NCBI GenBank assembly: GCA_902625825.1
Contig: CACOCL010000004.1
Span: 1 to 44,511 of the forward strand
Source of the DNA: an uncultured Pelagibacteraceae bacterium
GTDB taxonomy: Bacteria > Pseudomonadota > Alphaproteobacteria > Pelagibacterales > Pelagibacteraceae
Reading direction: 5' to 3'
DNA length: 44,511 nucleotides
Below the pieces are notes generated by a model. That model searched no databases. It was not told the origin of the DNA and saw nothing but the letters and a program-made list of their open reading frames with translations. Below are positions 29,655-37,281 of this stretch, piece after piece (position 1 is the first letter of the stretch; every line of letters begins with the position of its first letter). A program made the translations under genes and the position numbers.

Positions 29655-30923
29655 TTAAGCCGCTGATGTCTTATCTTGCTTGGATTTATTGTCTGTTTTT
29701 GAGTGTACTATTATAGGCTGAGTCTGCCCTTTTGCAGCTGAAGCATCAATAATAACCTCTTCTATATTGTCTTGACTGGGTAAATCATACATTGTTTTTA
29801 ATAAAATATTTTCTAGAATTGATCTTAAACCTCTAGCACCAGTTTTTTTTCTAATTGCCTTAAGAGCTATTTCTTTTAAAGCATTATCCTTAAAAGTAAG
29901 TTTTGCTCCATCAAGTTTAAACAATTCTTGATATTGTTTAGTAAGAGAATTTTTTGGTTCCTGAAGTATTTTTATTAATGATTTTTCATCTAAATCTTCT
30001 AGTGTTGCAATCATTGGTAATCGACCAATAAATTCTGGGATTAAACCATATTTCAATAAATCTTCTGGTTCCAGGCCTTTCATCCATTCACCTGTTTTTT
30101 TATCTTGAGTATTCTTCACATCTGCCCCAAAACCTATAGAAGTTCCTTTGTCTCTTTGAGAAATGATTTTATCTAAACCTGCAAAAGCTCCACCACAAAT
30201 AAATAAAATATTTGTTGTATCAACTTGTAAAAACTCTTGTTGTGGATGCTTTCTTCCACCCTGAGGAGGAACACTAGCTATTGTTCCCTCCATAATTTTT
30301 AATAATGCTTGTTGTACTCCTTCGCCAGAAACATCTCTAGTAATTGAGGGATTTTCAGATTTTCTACTTATCTTATCTACTTCATCAATATATACTATGC
30401 CACGTTGAGCTTTCTCAACATTATAATCAGCAGCTTGTAATAATTTAAGAATAATATTTTCAACATCTTCTCCTACATAACCAGCTTCTGTGAGGGTTGT
30501 AGCATCTGCCATCGTAAATGGAACATCCAATATCCTCGCTAAAGTTTGAGCCAGCAAAGTTTTTCCACATCCAGTTGGTCCAACTAGTAATATATTTGAT
30601 TTAGCAAGCTCAACATTTTTACTTGTTTTATTTTCATAATTTAATCTTTTATAGTGATTGTGAACTGCAACTGATAAAACTTTTTTGGCATGCAATTGAC
30701 CAATTACATAATCATCTAAAACTGAGCAAATTTCTTTAGGCGAAGGAAGACCATCTTGATGTTTTACGAAAGTGTCCTTACTTTCCTCTTTGATAATATC
30801 CATACATAATTCAACGCACTCATCACATATAAATACTGTAGGCCCAGCTATTAACTTTCTTACTTCGTGTTGGCTCTTTCCACAAAATGAGCAATAAAGA
30901 ATATTTTTATTATTTGTATTCAT
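29655..30923 (-). CDS. clpX: ATP-dependent Clp protease ATP-binding subunit ClpX
   Basis: ClpX is the AAA+ unfoldase that feeds ClpP. The 422-residue protein has the N-terminal zinc-binding domain (Cys11, Cys14, Cys33, Cys36), Walker A GPTGCGKT at 115-122, the pore-loop region [10 protein letters not shown] and Walker [12 protein letters not shown]. Sensor and C-terminal subdomains include [15 protein letters not shown]. The IGFGADV segment is the ClpP-docking loop. It lies 89 bp after clpP, where a promoter candidate is seen, so it may have its own transcript besides read-through from tig-clpP. Confidence 0.98.
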   Translation of the reverse strand: MNTNNKNILYCSFCGKSQHEVRKLIAGPTVFICDECVELCMDIIKEESKDTFVKHQDGLPSPKEICSVLDDYVIGQLHAKKVLSVAVHNHYKRLNYENKTSKNVELAKSNILLVGPTGCGKTLLAQTLARILDVPFTMADATTLTEAGYVGEDVENIILKLLQAADYNVEKAQRGIVYIDEVDKISRKSENPSITRDVSGEGVQQALLKIMEGTIASVPPQGGRKHPQQEFLQVDTTNILFICGGAFAGLDKIISQRDKGTSIGFGADVKNTQDKKTGEWMKGLEPEDLLKYGLIPEFIGRLPMIATLEDLDEKSLIKILQEPKNSLTKQYQELFKLDGAKLTFKDNALKEIALKAIRKKTGARGLRSILENILLKTMYDLPSQDNIEEVIIDASAAKGQTQPIIVHSKTDNKSKQDKTSAA

Positions 30924-30954
30924 AAAATTTAAAACGAATCAATTTAATCACTCT

Positions 30955-30980
30955 ATTATAGATAACTCTAACTAATCAAG
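30955..30980 (-). promoter_or_regulatory. Candidate promoter before clpX
   Basis: A perfect TATAAT (30960-30955, within CTATAAT) is preceded, 13 bp beyond the C, by CTTGAT (30980-30975) on the minus strand. The CTTG core with a short spacer resembles a heat-shock sigma factor element more than a standard -35 at 17 bp. The expected leader is about 25 nt. The -10 is strong but the -35 assignment is weak. Confidence 0.35.
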
Positions 30981-31012
30981 TTTCTATTAATGAAATACCA
31001 ATATATAGTATA

Positions 31013-31624
31013 TTATGTTCTTTTTTCTACAACTTGGTCTATTAATCCAAATGATTTAGCAGACTCAGCTGTCATAAAATTATCTCTCTCCAATGCAGAT
31101 TTAATCTCTTCAACTGATTTGCCTGTGTGCTTAGAATAAATTTCATTTAACCTTTTTTTAAGAGATAAAACCTCATTAGCATGAATTTCTATATCAGTTG
31201 CTTGTCCTTGAAATCCAGCAGAAGGTTGATGGACCATTATTCGAGAATTGGGTAATGAAAATCTTTTTCCTTTTGTTCCAGCTGCTAATAAAAATGATCC
31301 CATTGATGCTGCTTGACCAATGCATAAAGTTGAGATCTCAGGTTTAATGTATTGTATGGTATCATAAATTCCCAATCCTGCAGTCACTAAACCTCCAGGA
31401 CTATTAATATATAAATAAATTTCTTTTTTTGGATCCTCAGCTTCTAAAAATAAAAGTTGAGCAGTTACTAACGAAGCTACATTGTCATTTATTTGACCTG
31501 TCAAAAAAATTATTCTTTCTTTTAATAAACGTGAATAAATATCATAAGCCCTCTCTCCCTTGCTTGATTGCTCAACAACCATAGGGACTAAATTGCTCAT
31601 ATGTTCAAATATTTTATTTGTCAT
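31013..31624 (-). CDS. clpP: ATP-dependent Clp protease proteolytic subunit ClpP
   Basis: ClpP is the barrel-shaped serine peptidase used by ClpX. The 203-residue protein has the triad Ser107 (QAASMGS), His132 (VHQPSAG) and Asp181 (ERDNFM). It also has the oligomerisation and hydrophobic-pocket segments YLYINSPGG and QATDIEIHA. The N-terminal [22 protein letters not shown] is typical and contains the short propeptide region. It lies 32 bp after tig. Confidence 0.98.
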   Translation of the reverse strand: MTNKIFEHMSNLVPMVVEQSSKGERAYDIYSRLLKERIIFLTGQINDNVASLVTAQLLFLEAEDPKKEIYLYINSPGGLVTAGLGIYDTIQYIKPEISTLCIGQAASMGSFLLAAGTKGKRFSLPNSRIMVHQPSAGFQGQATDIEIHANEVLSLKKRLNEIYSKHTGKSVEEIKSALERDNFMTAESAKSFGLIDQVVEKRT

Positions 31625-31656
31625 AAGTTGATTCGTTTTACTTATACAACTTGGGA

Positions 31657-33090
31657 TTACTTTTTGCTAACTTTTTTTGATTTTTTAATAGTAGATTTAG
31701 TTTTTGTCGATTTTGGCTTTGTTTTGTTCTCAGGAGATTTTTTTACTTCAACCTTTTTTTCTGGTTTTCTTTGTTCTTTAAGTTCTTGATCAAGCTGTTG
31801 TTTTTGAGATTGTTTTAAAATTTTTTCTGCCTCATCTTTTGAAATTTCTTTTTTATTAGATTTTGCTTTTTCCTTAATTAAATTCATTATTTTTTCCTCA
31901 TAAACAGTGCCTCTTAAGCTTGCTACTGCTGATGGATTTTTCTGGTAAAAGTCCATTACCATTTTTTCTTGTCCTGGCATCATTCTAATTTGCTTTTGCA
32001 CTTCTGCTTGTAATTCTTGTTCAGTAACTTTAATCTTATTTTGCTCTCCAAACTCATTTAAAATCAAACCAACTTTAATTCTTTTTTTTGCTATTTCTTC
32101 AAAATTATTTCTACTTTTTTTAACATCCTCTTCTGACATACCCTGTGAAAGAATTTTTACTTCCTCTTCAATTAAGTTTTCAGGTATTTCGCTAATCTTA
32201 AATTTTTCAAGTTCTTTTATAATTTGGTTTTTTGAAAGTCTGTCTAAAGAATTTTTATATTCATCGTTTATTTGTTTTGATATTAATGATTTTAGATCAT
32301 TTAAATCTTTAGCTCCTAAATTTTTTGCAAAATCATCATCTACTTTTGTTTCTCCTGGATTTTTAACACTTGAAATTTGACATTTAAATATTGCCGTTTT
32401 ATTTATTAAATCTTTTTCTGGGAAATTCTCTGGTAATTTTGCTTCAACTATTTTCTCATCACCTTTCTTTACTCCGATTAATTGCTTATCAAAACCTTTT
32501 AAAAATAAATCTTTACCTAAAGTAAGTTGAGTATTTTTTCCCTCACCTCCTTTAAAAGGTTTATCATCTACAGTTGCTGTATAATCAAAAACTACTAAAT
32601 CTTTTTCAGCAGCTTTTGTCTGTTCAGGTGCCTCTTTAAAATTTGGTTGATTCTTTGCAATTTCTTGAATTCTTTTATCTGTTTCTTTTGGATCAATCTT
32701 TACAGAATAAGCATCAAATTTTATACTCTCAACAGATTTTATCTCAATTTTTGGAAGTTCAGTTACTGAAATTATATACTCGAGTTCTTTATCTTCTCCA
32801 TAAGTTTTTAAATCAAGCTTTGGTTGACCAGCTGGTTTAATTTTGTTTTCTTCCAATGCTTTTGTTGAAGTATCTTTTAAAACTTTATCAAGTACTTCGC
32901 TAAAAACAGCTTTTCCAAATTGTCTTTTTAGAATTTCTCTTGGAACTTTTCCTGGTCTAAAACCTTTAAGATTAACTGTTCCTTTTATTTCCTCATATTT
33001 TTCATCCATATAAGAATTCATAGTCTTTTTATCGACAATTACTTTTACGTCTTTATTAAGACCTTTTTTATTTTGTACAGTAACTTTCAT
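31657..33090 (-). CDS. tig: Trigger factor chaperone with Lys-rich tail
   Basis: Trigger factor binds the ribosome exit tunnel and shields nascent chains. The N-terminal ribosome-binding domain contains [17 protein letters not shown] (about 44-60, equivalent of the GFRxGK signature). A PPIase (FKBP-type) domain follows with [29 protein letters not shown], then the helical C-terminal domain. At 477 residues it exceeds E. coli (432). The excess is a very Lys-rich, low-complexity tail of about 50-60 residues starting after [12 protein letters not shown]. Its ATG begins only 10 nt after the CCA end of tRNA-Leu, so the mRNA leader would be set by tRNA processing. Confidence 0.96.
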   Translation of the reverse strand: MKVTVQNKKGLNKDVKVIVDKKTMNSYMDEKYEEIKGTVNLKGFRPGKVPREILKRQFGKAVFSEVLDKVLKDTSTKALEENKIKPAGQPKLDLKTYGEDKELEYIISVTELPKIEIKSVESIKFDAYSVKIDPKETDKRIQEIAKNQPNFKEAPEQTKAAEKDLVVFDYTATVDDKPFKGGEGKNTQLTLGKDLFLKGFDKQLIGVKKGDEKIVEAKLPENFPEKDLINKTAIFKCQISSVKNPGETKVDDDFAKNLGAKDLNDLKSLISKQINDEYKNSLDRLSKNQIIKELEKFKISEIPENLIEEEVKILSQGMSEEDVKKSRNNFEEIAKKRIKVGLILNEFGEQNKIKVTEQELQAEVQKQIRMMPGQEKMVMDFYQKNPSAVASLRGTVYEEKIMNLIKEKAKSNKKEISKDEAEKILKQSQKQQLDQELKEQRKPEKKVEVKKSPENKTKPKSTKTKSTIKKSKKVSKK

Positions 33091-33100
33091 AAATAATTAA

Positions 33101-33185
33101 TGGTAGGGCGAAAAGGACTCGAACCTTCACAGATTGCTCTATCGGTTCCTAAGACCGACGCGTCTACCAATTCCGCCATCGCCCC
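33101..33185 (-). tRNA. tRNA-Leu (TAG)
   Basis: The reverse complement is a class II tRNA of 85 nt with encoded CCA (33103-33101). The acceptor strands are GGGGCGA and TCGCCCT (terminal G-T pair), the D arm has GGCGGAATTGGTAGACGC, and the anticodon loop CTTAGGA gives anticodon TAG. A long variable arm and the T arm GGTTCGAGTCC follow. The trigger factor ATG follows after 10 nt on the same strand. Confidence 0.95.
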
Positions 33186-33199
33186 ACAGATTTAGAAGT

Positions 33200-33227
33200 T
33201 TTATATATGATTGAAACTATTTGTCCA
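33200..33227 (-). promoter_or_regulatory. Sigma-70-type promoter for tRNA-Leu/tig
   Basis: On the minus strand TGGACA (33227-33222) and TATAAA (33205-33200) are separated by 16 bp, each a 5-of-6 match. The predicted start lies about 8 bp before the tRNA-Leu 5' end. The same layout is found before tRNA-Val in this window, which supports both. Confidence 0.55.
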
Positions 33228-33267
33228 ATAAATTAAAAAATGTTATTTTCTCTTAAAAAATTAAAAG

Positions 33268-33441
33268 ATGAGTAATAGTTCTAAAGTAATAATTGTTTAT
33301 ATAATTGGCTTGATATTTGGAGCTTTAGTTTTAGATATTTGGGATGCCGAGACAAGTATATTTAAAGCACTTTTAGGACTTGGGTGGACCGCTTTACTTT
33401 TAATTGGTTTATTTTTTGCTGAGAAAAATGAAAATAACTAA
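33268..33441 (+). CDS. Small two-helix membrane protein, 57 residues, unknown
   Basis: An ATG at 33268 opens 57 codons. A hydrophobic segment VIIVYIIGLIFGALVLDIW (about 7-25) is followed by a short polar turn DAETSIFKA, a second helix LLGLGWTALLLIGLFFAE and a polar end. The two-helix hairpin pattern and the 14-nt overlap with the following exported-protein gene suggest a real, translationally coupled gene. I do not recognise a family or function. It reads away from tRNA-Leu on the other strand. Confidence 0.6.
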   Translation: MSNSSKVIIVYIIGLIFGALVLDIWDAETSIFKALLGLGWTALLLIGLFFAEKNENN

Positions 33442-33856
33442 AATTTTAATTTTTTTTCTTCCATTATTTTTTATTCTACCAATTCATAATCTTAAATCAG
33501 AAATAATAATAATGAGTGCATGTGATGATAAACAAGATGAATTTTTAAAAAATGAATATGTTTTAAATCTTGATGAACTAATCATGACAAGAAATTATGT
33601 GTATAAAGAAAAAACTTACCAAAAATACAGAATTACCGATCTTAGTGTTAAAAAATCTAACACTTATGTGAGGAACATATATAAAGAGGGTCAGAAGATT
33701 TTGACACATAAACACGGTTATCCACAATTTTATACTCAAATTCTATTCGAGATTGGAAAACCTGAGGTATTTATGAAAACTGTTTTAAATGATGAGGAAG
33801 GTATTACTAAAATTTCGAATTGTAAAAAAATTGAAAAATTTGAGAAAGAAAGTTAG
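33428..33856 (+). CDS. Exported protein of unknown function, 142 residues
   Basis: The chosen ATG at 33428 gives a classical signal peptide: MKITK, a hydrophobic core, then a polar end near HNLKSE at about residue 20-24. A non-ATG start 8 codons upstream would only add residues inside the previous gene. The mature part is about 120 residues, mixed charge, with two Cys (CDDKQDE and SNCKKIEKF) that could form a disulfide. No known domain is recognised. It overlaps the preceding 57-residue gene by 14 nt. Its TAG overlaps the TAA of a convergent small frame by 2 bases. Confidence 0.7.
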   Translation: MKITKILIFFLPLFFILPIHNLKSEIIIMSACDDKQDEFLKNEYVLNLDELIMTRNYVYKEKTYQKYRITDLSVKKSNTYVRNIYKEGQKILTHKHGYPQFYTQILFEIGKPEVFMKTVLNDEEGITKISNCKKIEKFEKES

Positions 33857-33978
33857 ATTTTTTTCTTATTCTTTGAAAAGTTCTTTTTTTTATAAGAAAA
33901 TCTACTATTTGTAATATTACTTCTATGTTTTGCATAAGCTTGTTTTTGTGCTTGTTTCATAGCTCGTTTAGAGGACAT
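33853..33978 (-). CDS. Highly basic 41-residue peptide, unknown
   Basis: An ATG at 33978 opens 41 codons. The sequence begins MSSKRAMKQAQKQAYAKHRS and ends in a Lys/Asn-rich KKKNFSKNKKKI, giving a strong positive charge and no hydrophobic stretch. It lies 5 bp after the histidine phosphatase stop on the same strand, so it may be its downstream partner, and it overlaps the stop of the + strand exported-protein gene. Charge suggests nucleic-acid or ribosome contact, but this is only inference. Short A-rich frames arise by chance here, so the call is moderate. Confidence 0.5.
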   Translation of the reverse strand: MSSKRAMKQAQKQAYAKHRSNITNSRFSYKKKNFSKNKKKI

Positions 33979-33983
33979 ATAAT

Positions 33984-34541
33984 TTAGTAATTTATTTCTA
34001 TACTTCCTATAATATTAAAATTTTTGTCAGAAACCACTATTTCGCCTGACGATGGACCATAATTCAAAACTTCAGATATTAATACATAATGAGTAACAAA
34101 AATTAAATTTTTCTTACTTTTAAAATTTTTTATATATCTAGTAAGTGCCTGAATTTGTTTATCTTTATTCTTTGCATATTCTAAACTGTAAAAAGAATTT
34201 AAGAAACTATTTGTAGAATAATCATTAAAGGCTATCTTCGCAGTTTCTTGGCATCTGCACCATTCGCTTGATAAAACTTGATCTATCTTAATTTTATTTT
34301 TTCTAAAAAAATCACCTATATATTGGGCTTGTTTTTTGCCATCTATGCTCAAATTTCTCTGGGTCGAACAATCGTTTAAATTGAAATTATTTGGATCACC
34401 ACTCCCAGGTGCATAAGCGTGTCTGATGAATATTAATTTTTCACCATCTGCAAGTTGATTTATTAAGTTTTTATTTGAATCTGCTTTAATAGATGTTGTT
34501 AAAGATATAAATATAATTAATAAGAATTTTAAAAATTTCAT
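33984..34541 (-). CDS. Exported histidine phosphatase family protein
   Basis: This 185-residue protein has a signal peptide (MKFLKFLLIIFISLTTSIKA) and the histidine phosphatase fold. The catalytic motif reads IRHAYAPG with Arg40 and His41 (RHA instead of the usual RHG). Arg96 sits in SSEWCRCQETA, and the second catalytic His151 is in FVTHYVLISE. The family hydrolyses phosphate esters through a phosphohistidine. A periplasmic location is inferred and the substrate is unknown. Its ATG is only 3 bp from the divergent ATG of the uracil-DNA glycosylase gene. Confidence 0.85.
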   Translation of the reverse strand: MKFLKFLLIIFISLTTSIKADSNKNLINQLADGEKLIFIRHAYAPGSGDPNNFNLNDCSTQRNLSIDGKKQAQYIGDFFRKNKIKIDQVLSSEWCRCQETAKIAFNDYSTNSFLNSFYSLEYAKNKDKQIQALTRYIKNFKSKKNLIFVTHYVLISEVLNYGPSSGEIVVSDKNFNIIGSIEINY

Positions 34542-34544
34542 TTT

Positions 34545-35225
34545 ATGGATATTAGATTAAACAATTTAAATAAAACAATAGTTAATTGTAAGAAATGTCC
34601 AAGATTAGTTAAATTTATTAACAAAGTAAGTACCATAAAAAGAAAACAAAATATTAATGAAATTTACTGGGGTAAGCCAGTTCCTGGATTTGGAAATCTA
34701 AACTCAAAACTAGCTATCATCGGTCTAGCTCCAGCAGCTCATGGAGGAACAAGAACAGGAAGAGCTTTTACTGGTGATAAGTCTGGAGATTTTTTATTTA
34801 AATGCTTACATGAAGTAGAAATTTCCAATTCTCCATATTCTAAAAATTTAAATGATAATTTAAAATTAAAATCCACTTATATCACCAATATACTTAAATG
34901 CGTTCCACCTGAAGACAAGCCTCTAAGTAATGAAATTTCAAATTGCTCTAATTTTTTTGATGAGGAAATATTATCTTTAAAAAAACTAAGAGTTATAGTT
35001 ACATTAGGAAAAGTAGCTTTTGATAATTGTATTAAATTATATAAACAAAAATTTGGTATCAAACAGAAATTTATTTTTAAACATGGTAAAACACATTTAT
35101 TACCCAATGGTTTGATTATACTATCAAGTTATCATCCTAGCCCAAGAAACGTAAATACGAAACTAATATCAAATAAGATGATGATTGATTTGTTTAAAAA
35201 AGCAAAAAGACTTGCTAAGTTTTAA
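34545..35225 (+). CDS. Type-5 uracil-DNA glycosylase (UDGb)
   Basis: This enzyme removes uracil and other deaminated bases from DNA. The 226-residue protein matches family 5. Four Cys suited to a [4Fe-4S] cluster are at 15, 18, 119 and 134. Motif A reads GLAPAAHGGTRTGRAFTGD at 60-78, with Ala rather than the Asp/Asn of other families at the catalytic position. Motif B is HPSPRN at 197-202. Family 4 enzymes share the cluster but have a different GEAPG motif, so family 5 is favoured. It converges on the ybgC gene, overlapping it by 11 nt. Confidence 0.9.
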   Translation: MDIRLNNLNKTIVNCKKCPRLVKFINKVSTIKRKQNINEIYWGKPVPGFGNLNSKLAIIGLAPAAHGGTRTGRAFTGDKSGDFLFKCLHEVEISNSPYSKNLNDNLKLKSTYITNILKCVPPEDKPLSNEISNCSNFFDEEILSLKKLRVIVTLGKVAFDNCIKLYKQKFGIKQKFIFKHGKTHLLPNGLIILSSYHPSPRNVNTKLISNKMMIDLFKKAKRLAKF

Positions 35226-35637
35226 TTGTGTCACAAAAATAGGGTTTAAATTTTGAGTAAATTTCAGCAGGTATTTTTTTTGGTTTACCTTTTTTGTCAA
35301 CAAATACCAAATGAACTTGAGCTTCAACAATTGTGTCATCCTCTTTTGTGATTATTTGATTCATAAAAAATGATGTTTTGGTAATAGATTTCACAAAAGA
35401 TCTAACAGTTAATTCATCTTCTAAAAATGAAGATTTTCTATATTCGATGTTGCAAGATTTAACTATAATTAATGCATCGAATTCTTTTTGAATCTTATTG
35501 TTACTGTATCCGATTGAAAATAAAGCTTCCGTTCTTGCTCTTTCTAAATATCTCAAATAGTTAGCATAATAAACTACACCACCTGAATCTGTATCCTCAT
35601 AATAAACTTTTACTTTATGGAAAAAATTTTCATGCAT
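35215..35637 (-). CDS. ybgC: YbgC/FadM-type acyl-CoA thioesterase
   Basis: This is a hot-dog-fold thioesterase of about 140 residues. The family signature VYYEDTDSGGVVYYANYLRYLERAR (about residues 9-33) contains the catalytic Asp in DTDSGG and the Tyr-Ala-Asn-Tyr segment. The preferred ATG is at 35637 (MHENFF); a TTG two codons upstream is the alternative. YbgC usually sits beside tolQRA, but here it stands alone between a DNA glycosylase gene (11-nt convergent overlap) and a DUF3047 gene (17 bp upstream). The exact acyl substrate is unknown. Confidence 0.88.
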   Translation of the reverse strand: MHENFFHKVKVYYEDTDSGGVVYYANYLRYLERARTEALFSIGYSNNKIQKEFDALIIVKSCNIEYRKSSFLEDELTVRSFVKSITKTSFFMNQIITKEDDTIVEAQVHLVFVDKKGKPKKIPAEIYSKFKPYFCDTIKT

Positions 35638-35654
35638 GGACAAATTATATCAAA

Positions 35655-36305
35655 CTATTTAGATGAAAAATAGATATTCTGAAAATAAGCAATTGTCTTT
35701 AATTTGGAGTTGTCTGTATCAGACATAATTGCTAACCCATCTAACTCATCAACATTGAGATTATGAAATCTTTTAAAATCCTCTTTAACATTCGCTTTAA
35801 CTGTCACCCATTTATCTAAATCACTTTTAGTTGTAGATAAAACATTATCAATTGATTTTTTTGTGTAAGGACTTGGTGAATAAAATCCAACATCATTATT
35901 ACTTGAAAATACGTAGTTTATTGCTCTATTAGAAAGTGGAGTAGCACCAGTTTTTTTTATCACAAAAACTCTAGCTGCGTAATCGTGTGCTTTTTTTGTA
36001 TTCTCATTAATTCCGGACAAATCTTTTTCAATTTTCCAAGTAATGTTAATAAAAGGCGTTTTATTCAAATCAATTTTAATCTCTTTTCCAAGACCAGATG
36101 CTGCATTATCAGCGACAGATTTTAGAAAATTTCCGTTTTCATTATTTCCAATAGAGTAAAGAGTATTGTTATCAGCCCCTCTTACTTTCCTTACTTGTAA
36201 TTCTGAAAGCTCAGTTTCCGTAAATTTAAAAACTTCCACTTCATTTGCTGCTGATTGGCTAACAGCTAGAAACATGCAGAATAAAACTTTAAAAAATATT
36301 TTCAT
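35655..36305 (-). CDS. Exported DUF3047-like protein
   Basis: The ATG at 36305 gives a 216-residue protein with a signal peptide (MKIFFKVLFCMFLAVSQSAANE). A TTG two codons upstream is less likely. Features that resemble DUF3047 are INITWKIEKDLSG, DYAARVFVIKK, RAINYVFSS, a Trp-Val segment before the KANVKEDFKRFHN region, and the closing LDGLAIMSDTDNSKLKTIAYFQNIYF. The family is exported, of unknown function and probably a beta-sandwich. It is the first gene of a likely pair with ybgC. Confidence 0.75.
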   Translation of the reverse strand: MKIFFKVLFCMFLAVSQSAANEVEVFKFTETELSELQVRKVRGADNNTLYSIGNNENGNFLKSVADNAASGLGKEIKIDLNKTPFINITWKIEKDLSGINENTKKAHDYAARVFVIKKTGATPLSNRAINYVFSSNNDVGFYSPSPYTKKSIDNVLSTTKSDLDKWVTVKANVKEDFKRFHNLNVDELDGLAIMSDTDNSKLKTIAYFQNIYFSSK

Positions 36306-36336
36306 GAACAAAATTAAAAAAATTCGTTAATACATT

Positions 36337-36349
36337 ATTTTGACAAAAT
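36337..36349. promoter_or_regulatory. Palindrome ATTTTGACAAAAT in divergent gap
   Basis: A perfect 6-1-6 inverted repeat (ATTTTG, A, CAAAAT) sits 31 bp upstream of the DUF3047 start, in the gap shared with the + strand 45-residue gene. It contains a perfect TTGACA on the + strand, but I find no good -10 at normal spacing. It could be an operator or chance. Confidence 0.25.
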
Positions 36350-36390
36350 TTAAACATTCAAAATTCAACTTTTAGTTCTATATATAAATT

Positions 36391-36528
36391 ATGAAGACAA
36401 TTTCCATTTTTTTACTGCTTATTTACTGGTCAATAATGATTTTTGCACCAGTTATGTCTAAAGATATTAAATTTAGTAGAGCTAAGATTAACAACATCAA
36501 ATTGGCTGATCAAAAACCTCGTAGTTAA
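36391..36528 (+). CDS. Small exported peptide, 45 residues, unknown
   Basis: An ATG at 36391 opens 45 codons. The start MKTISIFLLLIYWSIMIFAP is a signal-peptide or single-helix segment. After about residue 24 (VMSKD) comes a basic polar part ending NIKLADQKPRS. The frame overlaps the stop of the convergent dehydrogenase gene by 4 bp. No family is recognised. The hydrophobic-then-basic pattern and placement in an otherwise unassigned gap support it moderately. Confidence 0.5.
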   Translation: MKTISIFLLLIYWSIMIFAPVMSKDIKFSRAKINNIKLADQKPRS

Positions 36529-37277
36529 TAAGTCGATCGACCACCGCTAATATCAAATACAGCTGCTGTTGAGAAGGTATTCTCCTCAGATGCTAGCCAA
36601 CAGACCAAAGAAGTAAATTCCTCAACTTCTAGAAACCTGCCTCTTGGGACTTTGGAAAGCATTCTCTGAACATGCTCTTTAGTCATTTGGTCTAAAATTC
36701 GAGTTTTTGCTCCTGCAGGAGTTATTGCATTCACAGCAATATTCTTATCAGCGAGCTCCTTTCCTAAAGATTTTGTCAATCCTATAGCTCCAGCCTTTCC
36801 AGCACTATAAGCGCTTGCATTAGCATTGCCATCTTTTCCAGCAACTGATGCTACGTTTACAATTCTTCCATAATTATTCTTAATCATATAAGGCACAACT
36901 GATCTGCAACAATTAAAAGTTCCCATCAAATTTATATCTACAATTTTTTTCCACATTTCAATATCGTATTCCCACAATGTTGCTGTAGGACCAGTTATCC
37001 CAGCATTATTGATTAAAATATCTATGTTCGAATTTTTGATAATTTCCTTTGTGGCGTTTTCAACATCTTTAAAATTCGACACGTCAACAATTTTTGAACT
37101 TAAATTAGAATTATTCATTTCTTTTGTGGCTTTTTCAATAGCCTTAGGATCTAAATCCCAAATTATCACTTTAGCCTCTGATCTCAAAAAACGTTTTGCG
37201 ATATCCAATCCAAATCCTTGAGCACCACCTGTTACAATAGCTGTCCTATTTTTAAAATTATAAGAAATTTTTTCCAT
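36525..37277 (-). CDS. Short-chain dehydrogenase/reductase (NAD-type)
   Basis: This is a classical 250-residue SDR. The cofactor motif TGGAQGFG is at 16-23, and Asp41 after the second strand (IIWDLD) suggests NAD over NADP. NNAG is at 90-93, the catalytic Ser144 follows in NVASVAG, and YSAGK supplies Tyr157 and Lys161. The C-terminal ISGGRSTY is typical of this subgroup. It is the last gene of the dctPQM-NCS1 run, 4 bp after the NCS1 permease, so it probably oxidises the imported alcohol or reduces an oxo compound derived from it. The substrate is not deducible. Confidence 0.9.
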   Translation of the reverse strand: MEKISYNFKNRTAIVTGGAQGFGLDIAKRFLRSEAKVIIWDLDPKAIEKATKEMNNSNLSSKIVDVSNFKDVENATKEIIKNSNIDILINNAGITGPTATLWEYDIEMWKKIVDINLMGTFNCCRSVVPYMIKNNYGRIVNVASVAGKDGNANASAYSAGKAGAIGLTKSLGKELADKNIAVNAITPAGAKTRILDQMTKEHVQRMLSKVPRGRFLEVEEFTSLVCWLASEENTFSTAAVFDISGGRSTY

Positions 37278-37281
37278 TTGA

